From assembly GCA_008508345.1 (NCBI GenBank), contig QNGE01000921.1, positions 69,764-133,763 of the forward strand: a stretch of 64,000 nt of DNA, read 5' to 3'. Numbering within the stretch: the first letter of the stretch is position 1; each line of letters begins with the position of its first letter. Shown piece by piece: positions 25,873-35,700 of the stretch. The position numbers were made by a program, and so were the translations under genes. This DNA comes from Paragonimus westermani. Lineage: Eukaryota > Platyhelminthes > Trematoda > Plagiorchiida > Troglotrematidae. The notes under the pieces were generated by a model. It saw only the letters and a program-made list of their open reading frames with translations, made no database searches and was not told where the DNA came from.

Positions 25873-25882
25873 ATCCCCGGGG
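25873..25882 (+). repeat. Target-site duplication, right copy
   Basis: ATCCCCGGGG directly after the GAT tail, identical to 25639-25648. The GAT tail and the AT of the duplication overlap by a base or two, so the exact length is 8-10 bp. Confidence 0.85.
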
Positions 25883-28429
25883 TTCCAATCCACTAGCGTT
25901 ATTACACCTGAGCGTAATACCTTCAAACGGTATTTTTTATGAGAGATGCGTCATTCCGATTCATATGTCAGGTAGTATAAGGTCCAATGTTCTTTATAAC
26001 CCAGAAAAGAGTCCTTTGCTGTTTACCAGCACAGAAGAAATTGTGACAGAATAAAGCACGCAACAATCTATCAGGTATTTCCTATCTTCACATTTAGACT
26101 GTGACGTAGCCACGACAAAGTTATCCTTCCACATTAGTTTGTACCGTCAAAAACGGCTTGCACACGTTGTCGCCGTGATGATTACTTTTCCCAAAGTTCG
26201 TCTTCCACGCGGAACAGATGCACCTGTCATCTTTTTGGATAGGTACACTAAGAGTGAGGAAATTATCTGACGAACACCTGTCTGAGACATTTCTGCGGTG
26301 AGTAGTGGCTGATGCGTGCAAAAATTATTCACATTGGCTACTTGGCTATTCTTTCCCAAGTTTAAGACATAGGACATGACAGTATATAGTCTACCTGATC
26401 CTCTGTGAATAATTGTCTGATGGATCACTGACTAATTTCTGAGTCTGATTTCTGGAGTGCATTGGTCCACGATGTCTCTCAAAGTTTGCAACGGCAATTC
26501 AGTGGCAATCGCACCATGCGAATACGTACTGATCCCCATTAGTTTCAAAAACGAACATCTGTAAATAACAGAATCATATGGAACGCGGATTCAGCAAACA
26601 ACTTGTTATAGTATGTGCTGTAAACGTAGGAAATGTGTACCGGAAAAACGCACGGTCAAGAAAAGCCAGTGTGCATTCGATGGTGCCCACAAATTAGCGG
26701 TTCAACAAGATCATGTGGCACCCGGGATAGTTGCTCCACCATAGAACGTAATAATTTCATACCAAGCAAACGCAATTGTGCTCCTCAATTACGTCAGTCT
26801 TCATTTGCAGGGTCTCCGGATCACGCCTGCATGGCTTATCTTATCACTTACGAGGTTGTTCTGAGATCAGCACCCCCTCAAATCACCGCTTTTAGATACC
26901 ACGAGAGTGTGAACATATACAAGACTTATTTGACCAGAAAGGTCTGAAAGTGGAGATCGCCTGTTACTTATTCGATTCCACACGCTTTATAGAATGTTAG
27001 CATGTTGACGTTTCGCGGTAGGACATCCTGAGATTGGTCTACAGTATAACTGCCACTTCGTGATAGCCAAAAAGTCCCGATCATCACGTTTCCCGAAAAT
27101 CTGGTTAAGAAGCATAAGATATCGCTGAATCGGTTTCTGCACTAATTGTGTGTGTCGAGGATGAAGGTAAGTTATCCAAACCACAGTTTTTAAAAAAGAT
27201 GGATCATTGTTGGATGAAAGATCATTAGGCACCAAGTGACATTACTTGGAAGTGTGTTAATAGTCAGATAAAGTGTGTACGGTTTTTAGAGTGCACAACC
27301 AAAAAGGCGTTTGGTGTCACAGCTATTCACGCCATTACCTGAGTACTAAAAAAAAGTACACCCCTCGTAAATGAAACGATCTGTAGCTGAACTCCCTACA
27401 AGGCCCTAGTTATCATTCAGCTATTTCCACCTTAGATACCAGTCGGGAAGTTTCCCGAAGAAGGGCCTGGGCTTCTTTTAAAACCCTCCGGTGAGGTAGT
27501 TGAATAGTAAAAAGTCCTGGTGAATAGCTGGAAATGTTTCTGTAAAAGTTGGATGAAATGAAAGGCAAATAAAACATCATTTGGAAAGTAGGATTTCTTC
27601 TAGGTTGTTGATTCGGACTGACCAGAGGATGGTTGGCTAACCTCAACAGATCATCCAATAAGGCTAGTTTGACGTGGAATCAACACACTAATTTTGAGAA
27701 AAAGCAGAACTGGAATCTCAGCACTGGAATGTTTCGTGAGTTCCGGAGCAAAAAGATGTAACTAAGAAATTGAAAATTCCCGGGGACATCTGCCTTAAAT
27801 CAGTAAAAATCAGTCAAAATATGACTAGATAATAGACTACGGTCCGAAATTTATGATTAGTTGAAGCAGATGGAGTAAGTATAGAAGATTATAGACGAAT
27901 CAAGTTAGTGATCCATCAACATTCTAACTAATGGAATAAGCTCCTAGGAATAACGAACAATGCAAAAAAGCGGATATCGGGTACTGATCAGACGAAAATA
28001 AAACGTACGGAGACTATGATAAGTTGTTGAACAGATTGTTTAACAGGTTTGTGAGTGTACCTAGCCGACAGAGCGCTGAGATCAGTGTAAATATGAACTG
28101 CTCATCAACACCGTTCTGTAGGTTCCTCGTAATCATTCACTCGAGCCCTCCAGGGAAGTCCGTGAAGAAAAGATTAACGAAAGAAATTACAGAACGAATT
28201 AAATTCGTTGGCAATTTTAGCAGAAGGAAGAGGACCGTGAAAACGTTGATAAATGGTATTGGCAGATCCATGCATTCATCGCCATCACAAAGGTCGTGAG
28301 TATGACAAGAAGGTACTGTGGTTCGGACCGCCGCTCATCTCAACAGTGACGTGGAATATCTTAGAAGAAAAGTTACTGGAAAGATTAAAAATTAACAAAA
28401 GAAGATTGGGCTGAAGAACTGGAAATCGT
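25883..28429. other. Unassigned sequence
   Basis: No supported gene. Open frames on both strands around 26120-26430 and 27410-27660 read somewhat like protein (for example the minus-strand segment ending ETSRLVSKVEIAE), but without splice or family support. Confidence 0.35.
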
Positions 28430-28965
28430 AAGAATGCACGTACGCCACTGACTGCGGCGCACTACCAACTTGGATAGCGTTTCCAATCAGCAATTTGGGT
28501 GATTACGAGAACACCAGCCAGGCAAGTGACACCTGTCCACATTGCTAAATGGGAGAGTCAGTCTTCATATTTCGTGACCACGTTGTTGCTTGGCCATCGC
28601 ATGGTTTCACCCAACAGTTGGTGGCCTCAGCACACAATGCCGGGTACGGTAAACGCTCAGCTGGCACGCGGAGTACGTGACTCAACTGTCTCAGGTTGTG
28701 GAACGTGATTAGTTGACCAATTGATCGCGCATCCCTGACGTTTCCGAATACGCGCCGGCGAACAGCCACATTGCTCACGCGATCACACCACTTGATGTGG
28801 GCTAATTGGCGGAGACAACAATGGTCAATTACAGCAAGTCTGTTGATATCTTCGTTGAAAACGGGCCACCTCTCCGAACCATAAAGCAAAACAGAATGCA
28901 CACAAGTACTATATACCATTCCTTTCGGCGACAGTCGGACGTCTTTTCGGTATTAGCTATCCTCG
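28430..28965 (-). pseudogene. RTE-like RT C-terminal fragment, frameshifted
   Basis: On the minus strand, VRLSPKGMVYSTCVHSVLL is followed by YGSERWPV, then IDHCCLRQLAHIKWCDRVSN, LRQLSHVLRVPAERLP and DGQATTWSRNMK. After a frameshift come VDRCHLPGW and LETLSKLVVRRSQWRTC. This is the standard block order of flatworm RTE-like C-termini. The sequence differs from the 3206 and 9911 copies (LRQLSHVLRV instead of LHRLRWLGH), and no RTE-A 3' UTR or GAT tail follows. It is therefore an older or different subfamily. Confidence 0.8.
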
Positions 28966-30050
28966 CTGATATCAGCAACATTACAAGCAGTCACTTTGTG
29001 GAAATGTAAATATCAGGACTTCACAGTGTGACAGTGAAAGTGAACACGAAAGCGAAAATCTCACGCAAATTGAGCTCTTTAGGCCATAGATACCGAGATT
29101 AGTTATAAGGAATTGGCAGTTGTGTTTTTAAGGGACTAACCAATTGAGGCGTAGTTCATCAGACAAGATTGAATGGAATGACCTAGGGTTAGCGTGACTG
29201 GCCGCTGGTTGACCTTAACGGCTGGAAGGCTAACAGATGAGTACTCAGGTCAATGGCTCCAAGGACCAATGAGGATATTGTGTCAGACCATAGGGGTTTG
29301 GTGAAGAATACGCCCCCGAGGTGAAATAAAACCTGGCATCCACTTGTTCATTCTTCATATCCTAGGTACTAACATGGGCCCAATTCAGTGTACCGCCAGC
29401 TTGAAGTGAACACGACCACGTGGACTACAGCTGAATTGCTAAGACGAGAAACAACGTTATAAAAACCACCCTCCTGACTACATTTCAGTGGACGTTCAAA
29501 GAATCGATCACCGGTAGATTAGATACCGCATTCCTTTACCACAAAAAAACAAAATCAAGAAAACGATGGTGAACCGCAAACGATTCGCAAAGCGAACAGC
29601 TGTGCCGAAGAAAGTACGCTTGTCTGATCCGAGTCTGGTGATCTGATGTGAAGTGTTACATTTTGAGTAAGTACATTATTCCAGTGTACGACAGCATTCA
29701 TACTATGGTGAGTTGTGCGAACGACTTCACCACCGCGCAAAAGGAGTCGTATGACCGTTTTTAGGGGGTGAAACTTGGAGTAATTCAGATAGGTCAGGTC
29801 GGCAAACTCCATTCATCTTGCTCTCCCAGAGACTGCAGATAATGCAACCTAGTTCAAGTAGCGTATGCGCACAGTAGCCTTGGGGATGCAGCAGTAAGGT
29901 CTGAAGATAAACAATAAGTCTAGACGGGCGAGTTAGAGTGCACACATAAACACCCGATCGATTAATTAAACGAAAATCACACACCTGCACACGAAACGGC
30001 ATGCAACGAACTGCTGTAGTGAGATAAAGGCTAACAGGTCACAAACTTAC
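28966..30050. other. Probable start of an intron of the Ser/Gln-rich gene
   Basis: This lies directly downstream (minus strand) of the donor at 30050-30045. No clear acceptor plus open frame was found here. Confidence 0.35.
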
Positions 30051-30851
30051 CACATAACTTAATAAAGACGACTGGAGCAAGTAACACAGAAACTCATTCA
30101 TATTCGTGTTAGATTGAGCAAGTAGGTTGTTAAAATCTTGCACGGCACTGGGCATGCTTGTAATGGTCGACAGTGATTGTGACTTTGGTTCGACTACCGT
30201 CCCATCATTTCCATGGTGAATGTCAGTTGTGGGAACTTGTTCGCTAGTTGACAGGCGAGTTGTAATAGGACGGAGATTAGAGCCAGCATCCACATTATCA
30301 GGACACGACTGAGAAATGAATGACGTTAGATTCGGTTCACCTGCGCTAGCCGAACTACTGGAAGGAGTTGAAGAAGCAGGTAGGGAACCCACACTACGTA
30401 GCAGTTGTAAAAGTTGAGCGTTCGATGTTTTACCAACCGGGGCCGGTGGACCGTTGGTGGATAAGGTAGATGCGATGTTGTTCAATAGACTCGTCAGACT
30501 CTGATTCGACACAGACTGAAGGGTTTGGGCGGCACCCAAAATCTGGAAGTTCGCTTGCGATTGTTGGTGTTGAGATTGTGATTGCAAAATCACAGGACTG
30601 TTGGAGGAGCCCAGTAGCAAGCCGATTGGGTTATGCTCGCTCTCCAACTTAGTTAGGAGACATGCTTGTGAGGGGAAAGTTGCGTATGTTTGCCCAAGAC
30701 TGGTTGCACTTAGGGAATTCAACGAGAGTGCGGTGGAGTTGGTAGATTCCGATTCGGTTGTGCAAGTTTTTGGAAGAGGGTGAGTGGTAGGTAGTGAATG
30801 TGGTCTATTGATGAGTGTTGCAGATGATCCACTGTTGCTCGAGGCTGCCAT
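30051..30851 (-). CDS. First coding exon of a Ser/Gln-rich protein, possible transcription regulator
   Basis: An 801-nt exon (267 codons) starts MAASSNSGSSATLINRP and ends FLCYLLQSSLLSYV at a consensus donor GTAAGT (30050-30045), in phase 0. It is the longest uninterrupted frame in the window, well beyond what I expect by chance at this composition. The protein is Ser, Gln, Asn, Thr and Leu rich, with a glutamine-rich run (LQSQSQHQQSQANFQILG, about residues 90-107), leucine-rich SLTSLLNNIAS and AQLLQLLRSVG segments, and a poly-Ser patch (TPSSSSASAG). No signal peptide, membrane span or folded domain is visible. An in-frame TGA lies 12 codons upstream of the ATG, which supports this start. The composition resembles N-terminal activation regions of transcription factors, but no DNA-binding domain is seen, so function is unproven. 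Downstream exons should lie at lower coordinates. Confidence 0.7.
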
Positions 30852-32556
30852 ACGCTTTTGAAAAGTTGAATCGAGTGGATCGAAAGATCAGCGATCGCCA
30901 AACGTTAAATAGTTTCCACTGTTAGGATAAATCACAGAGAAAAACGAGCCGTCAACCCTACAATTGCAGTGCTGATTTTGGATACTGGTCCAGAGCAACA
31001 GGACGGTCCGTCGATTCGTAGCGTGTGAAGCCTACAGTAAGAAACGGTAAAGTCAGTGTTATAAGGCTAATTGTTTTAATCAAATTTGATCATTAAAGCA
31101 ACATGCACAGGATACTACGCAAAATAGCATAATGGTTTATGTACTCTGCAACTGATGCCGGTCTTCGTGAAGAATTTCGACTGTGTCCACTCTTCCGAAC
31201 CACGTGGTGACTAAGTAGAACGTCAATTTTGTAGTTCCAATATATCTGAAGTGCTCAAATTAACTCTTCCCAATGAAGGTACTAGAACGATTTGGGTGAA
31301 CAACTCCACTCTAACTAATACGTTTGAGTCGACCTTAGAGCAATTATAAATACTGGTAGGTAGATCGATTATATCCTAGTTACCAATTCGATGTTCAGCT
31401 GACAACCCCCTGTCACCTGAGTGTAAAATAACCCAGTGGTAATGACGCCAACTGCCCATAATATGATAACCGGTTCTAATTGACATCACCCAGAAAGTTC
31501 TTGCGCATGTTTTGGCAGTCTGACAATCGGCACATGACTCCGCTGTGTGGTAACAAACGCACTGAGGTGTAAACGCGGAAGACCTCACTTTTCCCACTCT
31601 TATGTCAAAATGAGAAACACAAAACTTACAAAGTAAAGAGAAGCAGCTAGTTAGGCCACTTGGGTCTAATAAGTAATGGAAACCTAAAACACACTAAATA
31701 TGAAAAGGCTGGGCTTCGGATGGATTAAAGCCGGTGAAAGAAACAGCATGCCCAAAAGCGGTAAGCGGTCTATGAACCAAACTGCGCCGGGAGCTCAGGA
31801 ATTTCGCATTTGGGGTGAATCATTCACCTGGCTCTGTCTCTTACGGAATCCGGCAAATGGATATTTCTCCGCGAACAAGAGAAGACGAGATGCATGGACC
31901 CTTGTCGGCCTTTTGGAGCAATTTCCGAATACCCCATATTGGCACTGGAAAACACTACAACGATACCAGAATAGCATCAAAACAGACTGCGCTAAATCCT
32001 CGTGGTAAATGAGTTTCGACAATAAGCGGATTCGACATCCGATATGGAACAATTCGTTAGGTAGATAGCCTTAAAAACTATCCTCCCAAATGCACGGTAG
32101 GCATTGCTACAAAGCGAACCGCAAGCTCTAGATTTTCCGTCATTCACATCTTGAAACCTAAGCAACAGGGCGCATGTTCAAATTCAGTTTCCGGTTCAAC
32201 CGACATTTCGCACACATTGGTTGACTGGTCTATGTGAGATCAAAAACGGTTGTCAGACGTCAAGTTTGGAAGACTGAATGTCACAAAATCATGCTTACCC
32301 CTCCAGCACAGTCCAGTACTGATGGACAACGAAAATGAAACCGAAATTTTTCTTTCGGGTTTACCCCATATTATTACATACTAGACTAGATAACAAATAA
32401 GCTGGTAATGGTCACAGCCGCCACTGAACTGAAGGTGAGCACACCAATATGCACACTGAAAAAAGCCAGCAGAGTTTTCAATGGACAGTGAATTTTCTAG
32501 GCATCTCACCATCCACGGTACAGTGCCTCCGAGACGTGGAGCGAAAAATGAGATGG
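30852..32556. other. 5' flank of the Ser/Gln-rich exon and unassigned sequence
   Basis: The minus strand just upstream of the start has a possible acceptor (TTTATCCTAACAG, near 30930), so the 5' UTR may be spliced. No promoter could be identified. Open frames at 31700-32050 on both strands have no signature. Confidence 0.35.
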
Positions 32557-32879
32557 TGAGCATTGAGACACGAAGTGAACTTTTTCAGTGCACAGTTCTA
32601 TCATCAGATGGATGGTACAGCCATGAGCAGCTCTCGGGGGCTAGCGCTGGCCGATATTCTCATGGCCCCCCACGAAGGCAGAACGCAAAATACCATCAAC
32701 TCGACGTATCTGTACAAAAGATATGTGAACGACATATTTGTAATTTGTGGTTGAAGCTGCTAGATCGGAGTTACGTGTGGATATCTCAGAACCCAATATC
32801 CTAGCATGAAGTGTATGAGTGAACTTGCAGAGGACAATCAGCTGCCAGTTTTAAAAGTTCGGTGGGATGTGAAGATGAC
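32557..32879 (+). pseudogene. Penelope-like element RT fragment
   Basis: The plus strand reads NFFSAQFYHQMDGTAMSSSR, then LADILMA, then TYLYKRYVNDIFVICG and a stop. After a break, ELAEDNQLPVLKV follows (32823-32861). The blocks match Penelope-like RTs (F.F.G.FY.Q.DGTAMGSP, LYKRYVDDIFVI, QLPFLDV). The catalytic YVDD has become YVND, and GSP of motif B has become SSS, so it is dead. Penelope-like elements encode an RT and often a GIY-YIG endonuclease; no endonuclease is seen. The frame runs straight into an RTE-A 3' end at about 32880. Confidence 0.8.
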
Positions 32880-33184
32880 CCTCTCAGTGGAATGAGTGCA
32901 TTTAATGACGCAGAGTAGTGAAAGTCGTAAGGAAGCTGTCTTGCTGATGACGCCTTACTCTCACTTGCAGCTCGGTTGTTTGTTTGCAAGGTGTAGGCAC
33001 CTTGATGTTGAATGTTTGAATATAGTCGTTGCTATTTTTAGTAATTAGGTCCCTTTCCATGCCCTTTTCTCCTTCCTTCTTCCCATGCAGGGTTTGATTT
33101 TTTTTGTCTCCATGGTTGTGTCGAAGTTAAGGATCGGTGTGAACAACTGACGTATTGCTGTCTGTGAGGACGAGGATGATGATG
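32880..33184 (+). mobile_element. RTE-A 3' end (ORF stop, 3' UTR, tail)
   Basis: It starts near CTCTCAGTGGAATGA, which corresponds to the family ORF end (SVK stop). It continues through GTGCATTTAATGACGC, the conserved UTR (GCTCGGTTGTTTGTTTGC, AAGGTGTAGGCACCTTGATG) and ends CTGTCTGTGAGGACGAGGAT with GAT repeats. It carries the GTTTGTTTGC variant. No clear target-site duplication is visible. Confidence 0.85.
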
Positions 33185-33565
33185 GAGACCGCCAACTAGC
33201 AAACATCATACAAGACAGCGTTGTCTTTATTCAAGTTTGTATGGCGGCAATGTACGCGACCGAGGGCCCTGAGTTTAATTAGTGGAGAACATTTTAGAAA
33301 TTAGTATTACCATTTAGACAATCAGCCTGTTACTAAGATGCTCCTTCGAATGAACACCTTGTGGTCCTGACCAAAGGGCGGATCACACCGCAGTTGTTAA
33401 GAGGGAAATCGAGTAATAGTGCTGGCCATGAAGTTGATAGAAAAAATGAGGGTCATCGAGTTTCAAAGGTTCAAACTTCAAGTTCCAGCCTTCAATATGA
33501 ATATATATATATATATACAATATAATATATACACGCACTCACGGATAAAATGAAAATTACGTTGA
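33185..33565. other. Spacer with short AT microsatellite
   Basis: It contains an AT dinucleotide run at about 33500-33520 and otherwise nothing recognised. Confidence 0.5.
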
Positions 33566-33581
33566 TGCTTGACAATATACA

Positions 33582-33587
33582 TTTATT
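33582..33587 (-). promoter_or_regulatory. Polyadenylation signal AATAAA
   Basis: AATAAA on the minus strand lies 64 bases after the stop codon of the terminal exon at 33651-33831. Cleavage would be expected about 10-25 bases further on. Confidence 0.55.
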
Positions 33588-33650
33588 GAGGTCTGTCGGC
33601 ATAAAATGTTACACAGCTGGTTTGAGAAGTGTGACTGCTCTACAGTCCAC

Positions 33651-33831
33651 TTAAGACATAGCCCCGATACCAATTGGACGCACAACGGCCTTCTCGTTAA
33701 CGTCATTCCAAACTTTGATAATTAAGAACTTTAGATTTGAGTCGTTGCGTTCAGTGGAGACGGTAAAGAAGTTGGTGATTGCTTCTTCAGCTTCCGTCTC
33801 TGATTTCCAAGAATGCAATTTTCGGTGAGTA
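33651..33831 (-). CDS. Terminal exon of an unidentified gene
   Basis: The minus strand has a possible acceptor (AGGTAGCAG, ending at 33832), an open frame of 59 codons plus one split base, a TAA stop at 33653-33651, and AATAAA 64 bases downstream. The peptide contains KSETEAEEAITNFFTVSTER and LKFLIIKVWNDVNEK and ends GIGAMS. The alternating hydrophobic and charged pattern looks like a folded protein end rather than noise. I do not recognise the family. The exon begins with one base completing a codon, so the previous exon should end with two. It could be the end of the gene whose exons lie near 60-63 kb, but that is a guess. Confidence 0.5.
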
Positions 33832-35385
33832 CTGCTACCTCTAATCGGTTGATACATTTAAAACTACCTGCGCGTAATCAGGCACTTGTTTGGGTGACTC
33901 TGAACGAACTCGCTGTCAGCTTAGATATAGCTACATTGACGGTCACTGATTAGCAAAGCCAGATACAAATAACCATTAATCGAGAGTTTGCCAAACATTA
34001 AGTAATGGTGAATTGTTCATATACTGACGGAACGGAAGCCAATCGTGCCACCTACCACCAATCTATCAGACGGTTTGAATTCACTTAGTGTGGTCAGCAG
34101 TCGAAATCATCAGAGAGCTATCTCATATTGACCAGTCGTCCTGAGAGCAATGCTTGAGATCGAGTGACTGAATTACTACCTTGGCTTTTATTCGCTCTGC
34201 TGGTTAGATGAACAGTCCACCTTTTGAATTTAGAACTCACTCCCTCAAGGAATGGAAGTATGCTAAATGGATTTTCACACTAGGCAATTACTTCAGATGA
34301 ATAGTGCTCGGAGTTGAACTAGTGGAGAAACAGTTGATCGCAGTTCGTTCTGCGATCAAAATACTTTCAGTGCGTTCGTTCGAGGTGAAGCTGTGTTCCA
34401 TTTCATCCGTAACTACTACCCCAGGGCCCGATACGCTGCTAAAGTTTCTTTGCCCAATGGATAATGTGCGTGCCGTCAGCTCGTTTGCGAGTGGTGGCTA
34501 GTCATGAGTGCGGACGAATCAGGTGTGCCAGTTAGTTTTACCAATTTGCACAACCGGACGTTGTAAACAGGACATTTGTTTGTGTCTGTACGACGATGGC
34601 CCTGACCTCCAATGAACTATGTGATTAATCTCATATCCTGTATCGCACGGACTCCAACAAGAAAAAACGACAAAGCCATCGCGTGTAGAACCGCGAAATG
34701 GTGCGCTTACCTCGTGAAGTAGATCCTAAGTGGACTAGGTGAGTGTCAGGGTAAGTCTAACCAGAACAGGAATTTGAAATACGAACATCATGCACAGCTG
34801 AATAATTCTTCACTTTTTCGTGACACTCAAGATTGCAATTTTACGTAAACGTAGCCGCATCCTCGTTAGCCTGGTCAGGTCGAAGGTACAGGTGAATACA
34901 TGAGTTACTGATAAACTGTTGTCTGTCTTCGTTGCTTTGTCTTGTATTATAGTTCGTGGGTCGTGAACAATCGGTCGCAGTTGAGGGAATTCGATCGATT
35001 TGTTGGTTCCCCCCGAAACGACAGTGGGAAAACATACAAGCAAGCATTATCTCACAGTGAATTCGGATGAACATATTGGATGGCCAGACTAAGCGTAAAT
35101 TCCTTCATTTAAATCAAACTATGATTAAGAGAACCCGGTTGCTTTCGCGTGAAATAACTGGTCACATATACTGTCAGTCTCCCAAATTTAAACCCGAGTA
35201 GTCGAAATAAAAAGGCCATTACCTTCGAATTTCATGACTGAACACTACACACACTATCCCAGCCTTTACATTCCCATAAACATTCCAGTTAGTATCATTC
35301 CAAAAGATTTACTATATTTGAGCGTTGCCTCTCTGATTGCTCGTCAAAAGCTCAGTCTTCCCACGAACGATAACTGAATCTCGGT
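33832..35385. other. Possible intron; weak exon-like stretches
   Basis: The minus strand at 34850-35074 has an open stretch ending LYLRPDQANEDAATFT just before a possible donor (GTAAAA). A plus-strand frame runs 34304-34501. Neither has enough support to call. Confidence 0.3.
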
Positions 35386-35700
35386 CCACGTTCTTATGCG
35401 GCAACCGAGTTGAGCGTTACGTCACTGACATCACACTAGGCTTGACTAAACTATCTACGAAAACACGGCCATATCTGCTTAAATAATGCTCGGGTTATCC
35501 GACTGCCCCAAGAGGAGACACAGCAAGTGTCCTATCAACCTTAATCGATGCCCCCAGGATGAAGACTTCTCTCCAATCGGAAAACAGAAATTGTTAAACT
35601 GTTGAACAATATTTTGATTACTGGTGAATCGCAGAAGTAACTGTGTTGATCACTGCACCACTGACCTCACACCACCGACGACTGAATGGTTCAGCCAGAT
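35386..35700 (+). repeat. Partial copies of the foldback family interior
   Basis: 35390-35625 aligns with 44330-44565. Matching landmarks are CACTGACATCACAC/CACTGACTTCATAC, GTCCTATCAACC/GTCCTATTAACT, and TTGAACAATATTTTGATTAC against TTGAACGATACTTTGATTAC. A second short piece, 35650-35700 (GATCACTGCACCACTGACCT), repeats the interior again. No TIR arms were identified here. Confidence 0.6.

Noticed and set aside
34841..35074. Minus-strand frame ending near a GTAAAA donor
   Set aside because: Weak donor, no clear acceptor, and an equally open overlapping frame; not separable from chance.
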